From the NCBI RefSeq assembly GCF_011765465.1, contig NZ_CP050265.1:2261501-2325500 (forward strand): a DNA stretch of 64,000 bases, read 5' to 3'. The notes beneath the pieces were generated by a model, which had not been told where the DNA came from, did not search any database, and saw only the letters and a program-made list of their open reading frames with translations. This document shows, one piece after another, positions 26,366 through 34,132 of this stretch. This DNA comes from Erythrobacter sp. (lineage in GTDB: Bacteria > Pseudomonadota > Alphaproteobacteria > Sphingomonadales > Sphingomonadaceae). The position numbers and the translations under genes are program-made. The first letter of the stretch is position 1; every line of letters starts with the position of its first letter.

Positions 26366-27705
26366 GCCGGGTCGTTCCCGATCGCGGCGACCAGCGCCTC
26401 GAGCGCGGCGAGGCTGTCGGCAAGGTCCGCCGCTTCGCCGCGCTCCTGCTGCAGGAAGGCATCGATCTCGCCCGAGGCGGCGAGCGCCGCGTCGAGCTCG
26501 GCATCCGCGCCCTGCCGGTAGGCGCCCATCATCACGAGGTCGCGGTTGTCCTCGCGCACGGCGATCAGCCGCCGCAGCCGCCGCGCCGCGCGGGTGGCCT
26601 CGGGCGGGGCGACATCCTCCATCACCCGGCTGAGCGAAGCGGGAACGTCGATCGCGGGGTAATGCCCGCGCTGGGCGAGATCGCGCGACAGGACCACGTG
26701 CCCGTCGAGGATCGCGCGCGCCGTATCGACCACGGGATCCGAGGCATCGTCCCCGTCGGCGAGCACGGTGTAGAGCCCGGTCACCGCCCCGCCGGTGCGG
26801 GCGGAATTGCCCGCCCGTTCGACCAGTTTCGTGACCGCTGCCAGCGCGCTCGGCGGATAGCCCCGCGCCGCGCCCGGCTCGCCCAGCACCAGCGCCAGTT
26901 CGCGCGCGGCGTGGGCGACGCGGGTGAGGCTGTCGAGCACGAGCAGGACGCGCCGGCCCTTCTCGCGGAAATATTCGGCGATGCTGGCGGCATATTGCGC
27001 CGCGCGCAGGCGCAGGTTGGGCGCGTGGTCGGCGGGGACCGCGACCACCACCATTCGCCCGCGCCGCGCCTCGTCCATGTGACGGGCGACGAAATCGGAG
27101 ACCTCGCGCGCACGCTCGCCGATCAGGGCGACGACGGTGACATCGGCCACCGCGCTGGCGGCCATGCGGTCGATCAGCATCGACTTGCCCACGCCCGAGC
27201 CCGCGATCACGCCGAGCCGCTGGCCCACGCCCATGGTCGCGAGCGCGTTGATCGCGCGCACCCCGCAGTCGAACGGCTCGCGCACGCCGCTGCGTTCGAG
27301 CGCGCCCTCGCGCCGCCCGGCAAGCGGCCAGGGATCGGTGCAGGCAGGCGGGGGGCCGCCGTCGATCGGCCGCCCGAGCCCGTCGACCGCGCGCCCCAGC
27401 AATGCCTCGCCGAGCCGCACCGCGCCCGGCGAGCCGCACGCCCGCACCCGCGCCTCGGGCCGCAGCAGGACCGTGTCGCCGAGCAGCATCATCAGCGAAT
27501 GGCCGCCGCGAAAGCCGATCACCTCGGCGAGGCATTCCTCCCCCGCCCCGGTCGCAATCGCGCCGAGCGAGCCGATCGGCAGCGGCAGGCCCGCGACCTC
27601 GACAAGCCCGCCGTCGCAGGCGACCACGCGCCCGGTGAGGACGGGGCCGCGCGCGGGGGCCGCGCTGCGCAGGCGGGCGAGTTCGAGCTGCAGTTCGGCG
27701 ATCAT
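26362..27705 (-). CDS. fliI: Flagellar export ATPase FliI
   Basis: A 447-residue F1-beta-like ATPase. Walker A AGSGVGKS and the preceding GQRLGVI, Walker B VLLVLDSLTRVAHA, and the family signature YPPSALAAVTKLVERAGN are all present. FliI, with FliH and FliJ, helps load substrates at the flagellar export gate. ATG at 27705 overlaps the fliH stop by 4 bases; its own stop overlaps fliJ. Confidence 0.95.
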   Translation of the reverse strand: MIAELQLELARLRSAAPARGPVLTGRVVACDGGLVEVAGLPLPIGSLGAIATGAGEECLAEVIGFRGGHSLMMLLGDTVLLRPEARVRACGSPGAVRLGEALLGRAVDGLGRPIDGGPPPACTDPWPLAGRREGALERSGVREPFDCGVRAINALATMGVGQRLGVIAGSGVGKSMLIDRMAASAVADVTVVALIGERAREVSDFVARHMDEARRGRMVVVAVPADHAPNLRLRAAQYAASIAEYFREKGRRVLLVLDSLTRVAHAARELALVLGEPGAARGYPPSALAAVTKLVERAGNSARTGGAVTGLYTVLADGDDASDPVVDTARAILDGHVVLSRDLAQRGHYPAIDVPASLSRVMEDVAPPEATRAARRLRRLIAVREDNRDLVMMGAYRQGADAELDAALAASGEIDAFLQQERGEAADLADSLAALEALVAAIGNDPA

Positions 27706-28334
27706 GCGCCGCCTTGTCCGCGAACCGCCTCGGCGATCGCGCGGCGCCATTCCTCCGGCCCGTCGCACAGCGTGCCGTCCGCGCCTTCGAGCCGCAGCGC
27801 GCCGCGTTCGAGCGAAGGATCGGGCTCGATCCGCCACCCGGCGAGAGCCCCGCCGACGGCTTCGATATCGTCCGGGTGGAGATGCAGCGCCAGCGCGCCC
27901 GGCGCGGCGCCGAGCCGTTGCGCCGCCGCGCGGCAGCGTTCGGCGAGCGTTTCCGGCGCGGGCGTCCAGCCCTCGATAGCCTGCGAACACAGCGCGATCA
28001 CGGTCTCGGCAAGGTCGGCGGCAAGCGCATCCATCGCCGCCCCGTCGAGCGCGCGAAAGGCGAGCCGCAGGGCGCGCGCGTGCTGCTCCCCCGCCTCGCT
28101 TTCCGCGCGGGCTGCTGCGCGTCCGGCGGCCTCGCCTTCGGCCCGTGCTGCGGCGAGCGCGGCGGCAAGTTCCTGTTCGCGTGTCGGGGCGGGCGGCGGC
28201 GGGTCGGGGCGGGCGAAGGGCGCGCCGGGCCGGAACCCGCCGCGCGCCTCCAGCGCCGTGATCCAGCCGGGCCCGGCAGCCTCGTCCGGAGCGTCGGCGG
28301 CAAGCGCCGCGACCCAGTCAGACGAATTCGCCAT
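27702..28334 (-). CDS. fliH: Flagellar export ATPase regulator FliH
   Basis: A 210-residue protein with a proline-rich N-terminal third, an Ala/Glu/Arg coiled coil (about residues 55-90) and a C-terminal FliH/HrpE domain (DGAAMDALAADLAETVIALC, DIEAVGGALAGWRIEPDPSL, GALRLEGADGTLCDG). It holds FliI inactive and anchors it to FliN. The first 17 bases overlap the end of fliG. Weakly conserved family; context supports it strongly. Confidence 0.85.
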   Translation of the reverse strand: MANSSDWVAALAADAPDEAAGPGWITALEARGGFRPGAPFARPDPPPPAPTREQELAAALAAARAEGEAAGRAAARAESEAGEQHARALRLAFRALDGAAMDALAADLAETVIALCSQAIEGWTPAPETLAERCRAAAQRLGAAPGALALHLHPDDIEAVGGALAGWRIEPDPSLERGALRLEGADGTLCDGPEEWRRAIAEAVRGQGGA

Positions 28335-29370
28335 CGTCGCCCCCGATCACGATCTCGCCCGCATCGGCGAGGCCGCGCGCGATCTCCACGATCTTGCGCT
28401 GCGCCGCCTCGACGTCCGAGCGCGAGAGCCGCCCGCGCAGGTCGATCTCGTCGCGGATGCCGTCCGCCGCACGGCTCGACATACAGGCGAAGAAGGGCGC
28501 GCGCTGGTATTCCTTGAGCCCCTTGAGCGCATCGACCAGCACCTCGTTGTCGACATCGCGCAGAAGGCGGCTCATCGCCTGGCGATCGAGGTCGAGCAGC
28601 ATTTCGAACGTGAACAGCTCTTCCTCGATCCGCCCGGCAAGCTCCGCGTCGCGCTGGGCGATGGCGGGCAGGACGAGGTTCTTGAGCTCGCCCGCCGCGC
28701 GGTTGATGAGGTCGGCCGCCTCGCGCGGGCCGCCCATGGTCAGCGCGCCCGCGCCGAAGCTCGCTCCGATGCGCTGCTGCAGCAGGTCGTCGATCATCGT
28801 CACGGCCGACAGCGACACCGGCCCGATCCGCGCGATCCGTTCGACCACGGCGGCCTGGACGCTTTCGGGCAGGCCGGAGAGAACCTCGGCAGCCGGTTCG
28901 GGATCGAGCAGCAGCAGCAGCGCGGCGATCACCTGGGGATGCTCGTCCTCGATCAGCCGAACGAGGATCGGCGGGGCGAGCCAGCGCGCGAGCTCGATCG
29001 AGCGGGGGCGCGCCTCGGGCTCGATCCGCTTCATCATGCTTTCCGCCCGCGCCGGGTCGAGCGCGCGGTGGACGAGGTCGCGCACCTGCGCATCGCGCCC
29101 GCGCGCGGGAATGATCTCGCGGTCCGCCTCGGCGACGAAATCGGCGATCGCCTCGGCCATGCGGGTGCGGTCGATCTCGCCCAGCGCGAGCATGGCTTCG
29201 CCCAGCAGCTGCAATTCGCCCGGATCGAGCCGCGCGAGCAGGGCGGCGGCTTCCTCGTCGCCCAGCAGCATAAGGAACACCGCCGCGCGGTCGATCCGGC
29301 TGAGCGGCGCGCGGGCTTCGGCAGGCGCGACCTCGCCGGTGTCCGTGTCGGTGGCGTCGGCGGCGCTCAT
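28318..29370 (-). CDS. fliG: Flagellar motor switch protein FliG
   Basis: A 350-residue protein with the three FliG domains: N-terminal FliF-binding (LSRIDRAAVFLMLLGDEEAA), middle (EHPQVIAALLLLLDPEPAAE, the EHPQ motif) and C-terminal torque domain (ELFTFEMLLDLDRQAMSRLL, where the charged residues meet MotA). It forms the top of the C ring. Starts 4 bases inside fliF's end. Confidence 0.93.
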   Translation of the reverse strand: MSAADATDTDTGEVAPAEARAPLSRIDRAAVFLMLLGDEEAAALLARLDPGELQLLGEAMLALGEIDRTRMAEAIADFVAEADREIIPARGRDAQVRDLVHRALDPARAESMMKRIEPEARPRSIELARWLAPPILVRLIEDEHPQVIAALLLLLDPEPAAEVLSGLPESVQAAVVERIARIGPVSLSAVTMIDDLLQQRIGASFGAGALTMGGPREAADLINRAAGELKNLVLPAIAQRDAELAGRIEEELFTFEMLLDLDRQAMSRLLRDVDNEVLVDALKGLKEYQRAPFFACMSSRAADGIRDEIDLRGRLSRSDVEAAQRKIVEIARGLADAGEIVIGGDDGEFV

Positions 29371-31052
29371 GCCGGGCGCGCCTCCCCGCCTTCGCCGCCC
29401 TCGGGCGCGGCGTCGAGCATCCGCTGAAGCGCGGCGACGGCGCGTTCGGGGCGACTGGCTGCGAGCTGTCGGGCGAGCTGGACCTGTTCGGGCAGGTCGG
29501 CGAAGTCGTCGCCGTCGCCGCCCGCGCTCCCGGCCTCACCGCTCACCGGCGCGGCGAGGGCGGCGGCATCCTCGGCGGGTTTTTCGGTGGCCCCGCGCGC
29601 ACGCTTCATCAGCGGGCGCACGACGAAGAGCAGGACGAGCAGCACCGCAATCAGCGCCGTGCCATAGCGCAGGGCGGGCATGAACCACGGCTGCTCCCAG
29701 AACTGCGGTTCGGGCGGCTCGATGCTTTCGAAAGCGCCGACCACGACCTCGACCGCATCGCCGCGCGCCGGGTCGGCCCCGACCGCAGCGGCGACAAGGG
29801 TTTCCAGCTGCTCGGCGGTCATCGGCGCGGCGGCGACGAGCGCCTCGTTGCTGACCGCGACCGCGACCGAAAGCTTGCGCAGCGCGCCGGGGCGCACGCT
29901 GGTCACGGCGACTTCGCGGCCGACTTCGTAATTGCGGCTGACCGCGCTTTCGGTGTCGGTCGGCCCGGTCGCTGCAGCGGCGGCGGTGGTGGTGGCGGCT
30001 TCGGCTTCGGTCGGCTGCGGCGCGTCGTCGACCAGTTCGGCCTCGGGCGGGGGAACATTCGCATCGACCCCCGGCACGCCGCCCACGCCCGTTCCGCCCG
30101 ACCGCGTCGCGCTGCGTTCGCTTTCGGAGCGCACCACGCCTTCGTCGTCATAGCTCTCGCGCGCGGAGGTGACTTCGGCATGGTCAAGCTCGACCTGCAC
30201 CTGGCTCGAGAAATTGCCCGGCCCGAGCAGGGGCGAAAGCAGGCTGGAGACCTGTTCGCGCAGCTTGGCCTCGAATTCGCGCTGCAGGGCGAGCCCTTCG
30301 TGCTCGGCGGTTTCGGGGGCGGAAAGGAGGCGGCCGTTCTGGTCGACCACGCGCACCGCGTCGGGGCTCATGCCGGGGACCGATCCGGCGACGAGGTTGA
30401 CGATCGCATCGACCTGCGCGCGCGACAGGCTGCGGCCGCTCGCCAGCGTCAGCATGACCGAGGCGCTGGGCGCGTCATTCTCGCGCACGAAGACCGAGCG
30501 TTCGGGCGTGGCGAGATGGACCCGCACCGCCGCGATCCCGTGGATCTCGCGGATCGTCAGCATCAGTTCGCGTTCCCGCGCAAGGCGCAGGCGTTCGCCT
30601 TCCAGCGTGCGCGAGGAGCCGAGCGGAATCGAATCGAGCATTTCCGACGCCCCCTGCGGCGCGGGCAGCGCGCCATTGCTCGCGACCAGCGAGGAGGCGG
30701 CGTAGTAATCGCCTTCGGCCACGCTGATCGCGCCGGTCTGCGGGTCGACGCGGTAATCGATCCCGCCCGCCGCGAGCGTTTCGACCACCTGCCCGCGTTC
30801 GAGGTCGCCGAGGCCCGAGAACAAAAGGCGCCGCGGCGGCTCCGCGATGGCGAGGTAGATCGCGCCCAGCAGCAGGACCGACCCGAGCCCCACGATCGCA
30901 GGCATGGCGCGGCGCACGGCGGGCTGGGCGAGAAATTCCGCGACCCGGCCGCGCCAGCCCTCGGCACCGCCGCCGGAAAGCGGCGTGAGGCGCGGCTCGG
31001 CCATGGCGGGAAGCCCCGCGCCGGGCGCGGGGGACGGGTTGGCATCTGCCAT
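29367..31052 (-). CDS. fliF: Flagellar MS-ring protein FliF
   Basis: A 561-residue protein with two membrane helices (about residues 47-66 and 455-475) enclosing the periplasmic ring-building domains. PRRLLFSGLGDLERGQVVET, AISVAEGDYYAASSLVASNG and GLALQREFEAKLREQVSSLL are typical FliF segments. The C-terminal cytoplasmic tail (about 500-561) binds FliG. FliF builds the first ring of the basal body. It follows fliE by 3 bases. Confidence 0.93.
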   Translation of the reverse strand: MADANPSPAPGAGLPAMAEPRLTPLSGGGAEGWRGRVAEFLAQPAVRRAMPAIVGLGSVLLLGAIYLAIAEPPRRLLFSGLGDLERGQVVETLAAGGIDYRVDPQTGAISVAEGDYYAASSLVASNGALPAPQGASEMLDSIPLGSSRTLEGERLRLARERELMLTIREIHGIAAVRVHLATPERSVFVRENDAPSASVMLTLASGRSLSRAQVDAIVNLVAGSVPGMSPDAVRVVDQNGRLLSAPETAEHEGLALQREFEAKLREQVSSLLSPLLGPGNFSSQVQVELDHAEVTSARESYDDEGVVRSESERSATRSGGTGVGGVPGVDANVPPPEAELVDDAPQPTEAEAATTTAAAAATGPTDTESAVSRNYEVGREVAVTSVRPGALRKLSVAVAVSNEALVAAAPMTAEQLETLVAAAVGADPARGDAVEVVVGAFESIEPPEPQFWEQPWFMPALRYGTALIAVLLVLLFVVRPLMKRARGATEKPAEDAAALAAPVSGEAGSAGGDGDDFADLPEQVQLARQLAASRPERAVAALQRMLDAAPEGGEGGEARPA

Positions 31053-31055
31053 CTA

Positions 31056-31439
31056 TCAGCTCCCCATCCGCATGATTTCCTGGTAGGCGGAAAGCAGCTT
31101 GTTGCGGACCTGCAGCGTGGCCTCGAAAGCGACGCCCGATTCCTGCCGCGCGAGCATGACCTTGGCGACATCGGTGACTTCGCCGCGTTCATAGGCGGCC
31201 TGCATATCCGCGGACCGCTGCTGCGCCGCGCTGACCTGTTCGAGCGCGCTGCCGAGCGTTTCGGCGAAGCCTGCGCCCGGCAGCGTTTCGCCTGTCGCCT
31301 TGGCGGGCGCGGCAGGGGCCGACGTGCTCGCCTCGCGCACTTCGCGCAGCGCCTCGCTGCGGGCGAGCACTTCGCGCCGGAGCGCCAGCACGTCCGCGAG
31401 CGCCGAGGACGGCGGGCCGCCGGGACGGATGCCGCTCAT
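31056..31439 (-). CDS. fliE: Flagellar hook-basal body protein FliE
   Basis: A 127-residue protein. The C-terminal half has the FliE signature ADMQAAYERGEVTDVAKVML and GVAFEATLQVRNKLLSAYQE ending in IMRMGS. FliE joins the MS ring to the rod. It overlaps the upstream sigma-54 activator gene by 4 bases, so the activator and the structural operon are transcribed together. Confidence 0.92.
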   Translation of the reverse strand: MSGIRPGGPPSSALADVLALRREVLARSEALREVREASTSAPAAPAKATGETLPGAGFAETLGSALEQVSAAQQRSADMQAAYERGEVTDVAKVMLARQESGVAFEATLQVRNKLLSAYQEIMRMGS

Positions 31440-32842
31440 GCCTCACCCCCCGCCGCCAGCAGGCCGGATTCGCGCATCGAGGCGAGCCGGTAGCGCAAGG
31501 TGCGCTCGGATATGCCGAGGCTCGCCGCGGTGCGCGCGCGGTGGCCGCCATTGCTCTCCAGCGCGGCGAGGATCGCGCGCGCTTCGGATTCGAAGGCGAC
31601 TTCGGACAGCGAGCGGGCGTTCGCCGCGCGGGCCGGCGAAGAAACGGGCGTCTCCTCGCCGGACGCCGAGAGGACCGCGCGCACGCTGCGGTCGAAGACG
31701 ATATGCTCCGCCGCGATCGCGCGCGCGTCGCCGGCAAGCAGGAAGGCGCGCCGGATGACGTTTTCCAGCTCGCGCACATTGCCCGGCCAGTTGTGGCCTT
31801 CGAGCAGGGCGAGCGCGTCCTCGCCGATCCACGCGGGGCACGGTCCGGGGCCGGACGCGGCGCGGGCCTCGCGGCGCGGCGCGTGGCGCAGCAGCATGGC
31901 GAAGGCGAGCGGGGCGATGTCGCCGGGCCGCTCGCGCAGGGGGGCAAGGCCGAGCGGGAAGACGTTGAGCCGGTAGAGCAGGTCCTCGCGGAACCGCCCG
32001 GCGGCGGCCTCGGCGGCAAGGTCGCGATTGGTCGCGGCGACGATCCGCACGTCGACCTTGATCGGCTGCGTCGCGCCGAGCGGCAGGACTTCGCCTTCCT
32101 GCAGCGCGCGCAGCAGCTTGGCCTGAAGGGGCAGCGGCAATTCGCCGATCTCGTCGAGCAGAAGCGTGCCCCCGTCGGCGGCGCGGAACAGGCCCTCGCG
32201 CGCTTCGGCCGCGCCGGTGAAGGCGCCCTTGCGGTGGCCGAACAGCAGCCCTTCGAGCATCGCCTCGGGCATGGCGGCGCAATTGACCGCGACGAACGGG
32301 CCGGCCGCGCGCGCCGAGCGGTTGTGGACGAAGCGCGCCAGCACTTCCTTGCCGGTCCCGGTCGGGCCTTCGAGCAGGACCGGGATGTCGCTCGCACCGA
32401 TGCGTTCGGCGAGGGTCAGGAGCGCAAGGCTCGCCTCGTCGCCCGCGACCGGCCAGCCCCCGCGCGCGGCGGCGGCGAGCATGGCGGGGCGCGCCGCCTC
32501 GGGCGCGGCGGCGTCGTATGACAGGGCGACGCGGGTTTCGGACAGCGCGGCGAGCGCGCAAGGCGCGCCGTGGGTGAGGTCGATCTCGACCCGGTCGGCG
32601 GTGCGGCCACCGGGCGGACAGGCGAAGCGCCCGTCCTCGCCCAGCACGATCCGCCCCTGCTGCCACTCGCGTCCGAGTAGTGGCAGGGTCGCCTCGAGCA
32701 GCGCGCCGTGGCGCGCGCGCACCCGGTCGAACCCGGCGACTGCTGCGTGCGGGGCTGCGTGCGGCGCGGCGCGCGAGGGAGCGGGCGGTGCAGCGTTCGG
32801 GCCGGCGCTGTCGGGCGTATCGTCAAGAAAAGATGCAGTCAT
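31436..32842 (-). CDS. flbD: Sigma-54-dependent flagellar activator (FlbD-like)
   Basis: A 468-residue enhancer-binding protein. The AAA+ core has Walker A GPTGTGKE (159-166), the sigma-54-contacting loop GAFTGA (206-211), GTLLLDEIGELPL and HNWPGNVRELENVI. A Fis-type helix-turn-helix ends the protein (RTAASLGISERTLRYRL). The first ~130 residues are not a response-regulator receiver: no aspartate pocket can be seen. Such activators, like Caulobacter FlbD, switch on middle and late flagellar operons; good sigma-54 promoters occur before flgB, flgA and the 56.7 kb gene. Start ATG 32842 has GGAAAGGA upstream. Confidence 0.85.
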   Translation of the reverse strand: MTASFLDDTPDSAGPNAAPPAPSRAAPHAAPHAAVAGFDRVRARHGALLEATLPLLGREWQQGRIVLGEDGRFACPPGGRTADRVEIDLTHGAPCALAALSETRVALSYDAAAPEAARPAMLAAAARGGWPVAGDEASLALLTLAERIGASDIPVLLEGPTGTGKEVLARFVHNRSARAAGPFVAVNCAAMPEAMLEGLLFGHRKGAFTGAAEAREGLFRAADGGTLLLDEIGELPLPLQAKLLRALQEGEVLPLGATQPIKVDVRIVAATNRDLAAEAAAGRFREDLLYRLNVFPLGLAPLRERPGDIAPLAFAMLLRHAPRREARAASGPGPCPAWIGEDALALLEGHNWPGNVRELENVIRRAFLLAGDARAIAAEHIVFDRSVRAVLSASGEETPVSSPARAANARSLSEVAFESEARAILAALESNGGHRARTAASLGISERTLRYRLASMRESGLLAAGGEA

Positions 32843-32892
32843 GGTTGTCCTTTCCGCCGGAAAGGAATTGCCGGGAGCCCGTCCAAGATGTC

Positions 32893-32906
32893 GCAAATTT
32901 AAGCCC
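32893..32906 (-). promoter_or_regulatory. Possible sigma-54 promoter of the flbD-fli operon
   Basis: On the minus strand GG-N10-GC can be read as GGGGCTTAAATTTGC, with a good -12 box (TTTGC) and a poor -24 box, ~50 bases before the activator start. The overlapping TTAAA also resembles the -35 box of the second flagellar promoter class, with ACGGGCTC at the right distance, so the class of this promoter is uncertain. Confidence 0.25.
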
Positions 32907-33008
32907 CCGTAGGAGCCCCTAGCCGCGCCGTTTCGACAGCCGGGCCGCAGGCGCCCACCGCGCCCTCGCCCGCATCGCCCGTTGCGGGAGGTGGTGAAGG
33001 GGGCGCCC

Positions 33009-33036
33009 TTAAAGATCGCGCCGCCCGGTCGCTCTT
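33009..33036 (+). promoter_or_regulatory. Sigma-28-like promoter of fliC
   Basis: TTAAA (33009-33013), 15 bases, TCGCTCTT (33029-33036). Same box pair and spacing as before fliD, flgM and the ExbB-like gene. It would give a ~115-base leader before the flagellin start. Confidence 0.5.
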
Positions 33037-33117
33037 AGCCCCAGCAGCCGCGATCCCGGCCAGGTGCGATTTCCCGGACGAAAATCGCCCGGGCAGGCCG
33101 CGCTGCCGACCCATCTG

Positions 33118-33148
33118 CACCGGTCACACGGGGCACCGATCACACGGG
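33118..33148 (+). repeat. Tandem 15-base repeat in the fliC leader
   Basis: CACCGGTCACACGGG (33118-33132) and CACCGATCACACGGG (33134-33148) are adjacent copies, 16 bases apart, with one difference. The second copy ends in GGGAG, which serves as the fliC ribosome site (ATG at 33160). Confidence 0.85.
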
Positions 33149-33159
33149 AGTTTCGATCA

Positions 33160-33978
33160 ATGTCAGTCATCAACACCAACATTTCCGCCCTGCGCGCCCA
33201 GAACGCGAGCATGGAAGCCAACGAAATGCTGTCGACCGCGATGGAGCGCCTGTCGACCGGCCGCCGGATCAACAGCTCGTCCGACGACGCCGCGGGCCTT
33301 TCGATCGCGACCGGCTTCACCTCGGACATTCGCGGCCTCAACCAGGGCGTGCGTAACGCCAACGACGGCATCGCGCTGGCCCAGACCGCCGAGGGCGCGC
33401 TCGAACAGGTGACCAATATGCTCCAGCGCGTGCGCGAACTGGCGATCCAGTCGCAGAACGGCACGCTCGACAACGAAGACCGCGGCTTCCTCGACACCGA
33501 AGTCACTGAGCTCGCCGCGCAGATCGACGACGTGCTTTCGAGCACGGAATTCAACGGCGTCTCGCTGTTCAGCACGACCAGCGGCTCGGACGTGACCGTC
33601 AACATCCAGCTCGACGCGGGCCGTTCGGTGACGCTGACCAGCACCGCGATCGACGGCGGCAACCTGGGCGCTGCCAACCTCGACGTGTCCTCGGATACGA
33701 ACGCGGCGACCGCGATCACCAACGTCGATGCCGCGCTGAGCGACATCAACACGACGCGCTCCTCGCTGGGTGCGGGTGTGAACCGATTGGAATCGGCGAT
33801 CAACGAATTGTCGACGACCGCGACCAACTTCGCCGACGCGCGCTCGCGCATCGAGGACGCCGACTATTCGCAGGAGACCACCGCGCTCGCCAAGGCCCAG
33901 ATCCTCGGCCAGGCTTCGACCGCAATGCTCGCCCAGGCGAACCAGTCGCAACAGAACGTGCTGTCGCTGCTGCGGTAA
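33160..33978 (+). CDS. fliC: Flagellin
   Basis: A 272-residue flagellin. The N-terminal D0/D1 part (SVINTNISALRAQNASMEAN, ERLSTGRRINSSSDDAAGLS) and C-terminal D1/D0 part (ARSRIEDADYSQETTALAKA and the QANQSQQNVLSLLR end) are nearly complete. The middle (residues ~150-205) is short and rich in Ser, Thr and Asp, without D2/D3 domains, as common in alphaproteobacteria. Secreted through the type III apparatus, chaperoned by FliS. The Ser/Thr-rich middle is a natural place for O-linked sugars; the neighbouring glycan genes make this worth testing. Codon use is biased to C/G-ending codons, as expected for a highly made protein. Confidence 0.95.
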   Translation: MSVINTNISALRAQNASMEANEMLSTAMERLSTGRRINSSSDDAAGLSIATGFTSDIRGLNQGVRNANDGIALAQTAEGALEQVTNMLQRVRELAIQSQNGTLDNEDRGFLDTEVTELAAQIDDVLSSTEFNGVSLFSTTSGSDVTVNIQLDAGRSVTLTSTAIDGGNLGAANLDVSSDTNAATAITNVDAALSDINTTRSSLGAGVNRLESAINELSTTATNFADARSRIEDADYSQETTALAKAQILGQASTAMLAQANQSQQNVLSLLR

Positions 33979-34018
33979 GCGGCGATACGCTCGGCCAGTC
34001 ACCTGCGGGTGGCAGAAG

Positions 34019-34048
34019 GGTCCGGGGCCGAAAGGCTCCGGGCCTTTT
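34019..34048 (+). terminator. Rho-independent terminator after fliC
   Basis: GGTCCGGGGCC (34019-34029), GAAA loop, GGCTCCGGGCC (34034-34044), then TTTT. The 11-base stem has two G-U pairs. It lies 41 bases after the flagellin stop. Confidence 0.85.
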
Positions 34049-34132
34049 GCCTGTGCGCGGCGCAGGATCAGGCGCCGGCCCATCCCGCTGCGCCGCGGAG
34101 GCGGGCGGCGCGTATCGATAGACCGCTATGGG

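Larger units (their letters stand above)
32843..33159. other. Intergenic region between flbD and fliC
   Basis: A 317-base divergent region that must hold promoters for the 14-kb fli operon (leftward) and fliC (rightward). Besides the boxes listed separately it contains CCGTAGGAG and CCCCTAGCCG (32905-32924), similar to the CCCTAGGCG copies upstream of the flgA promoter and so a possible activator site. Confidence 0.5.

Noticed and set aside
23749..29427. Very long open frame (1,892 codons) on the plus strand opposite fliK-fliG
   Set aside because: It is the antisense shadow of well-supported flagellar genes. High third-position GC removes stop codons in other frames; the translation is Arg/Ala/Gly-rich and matches nothing.
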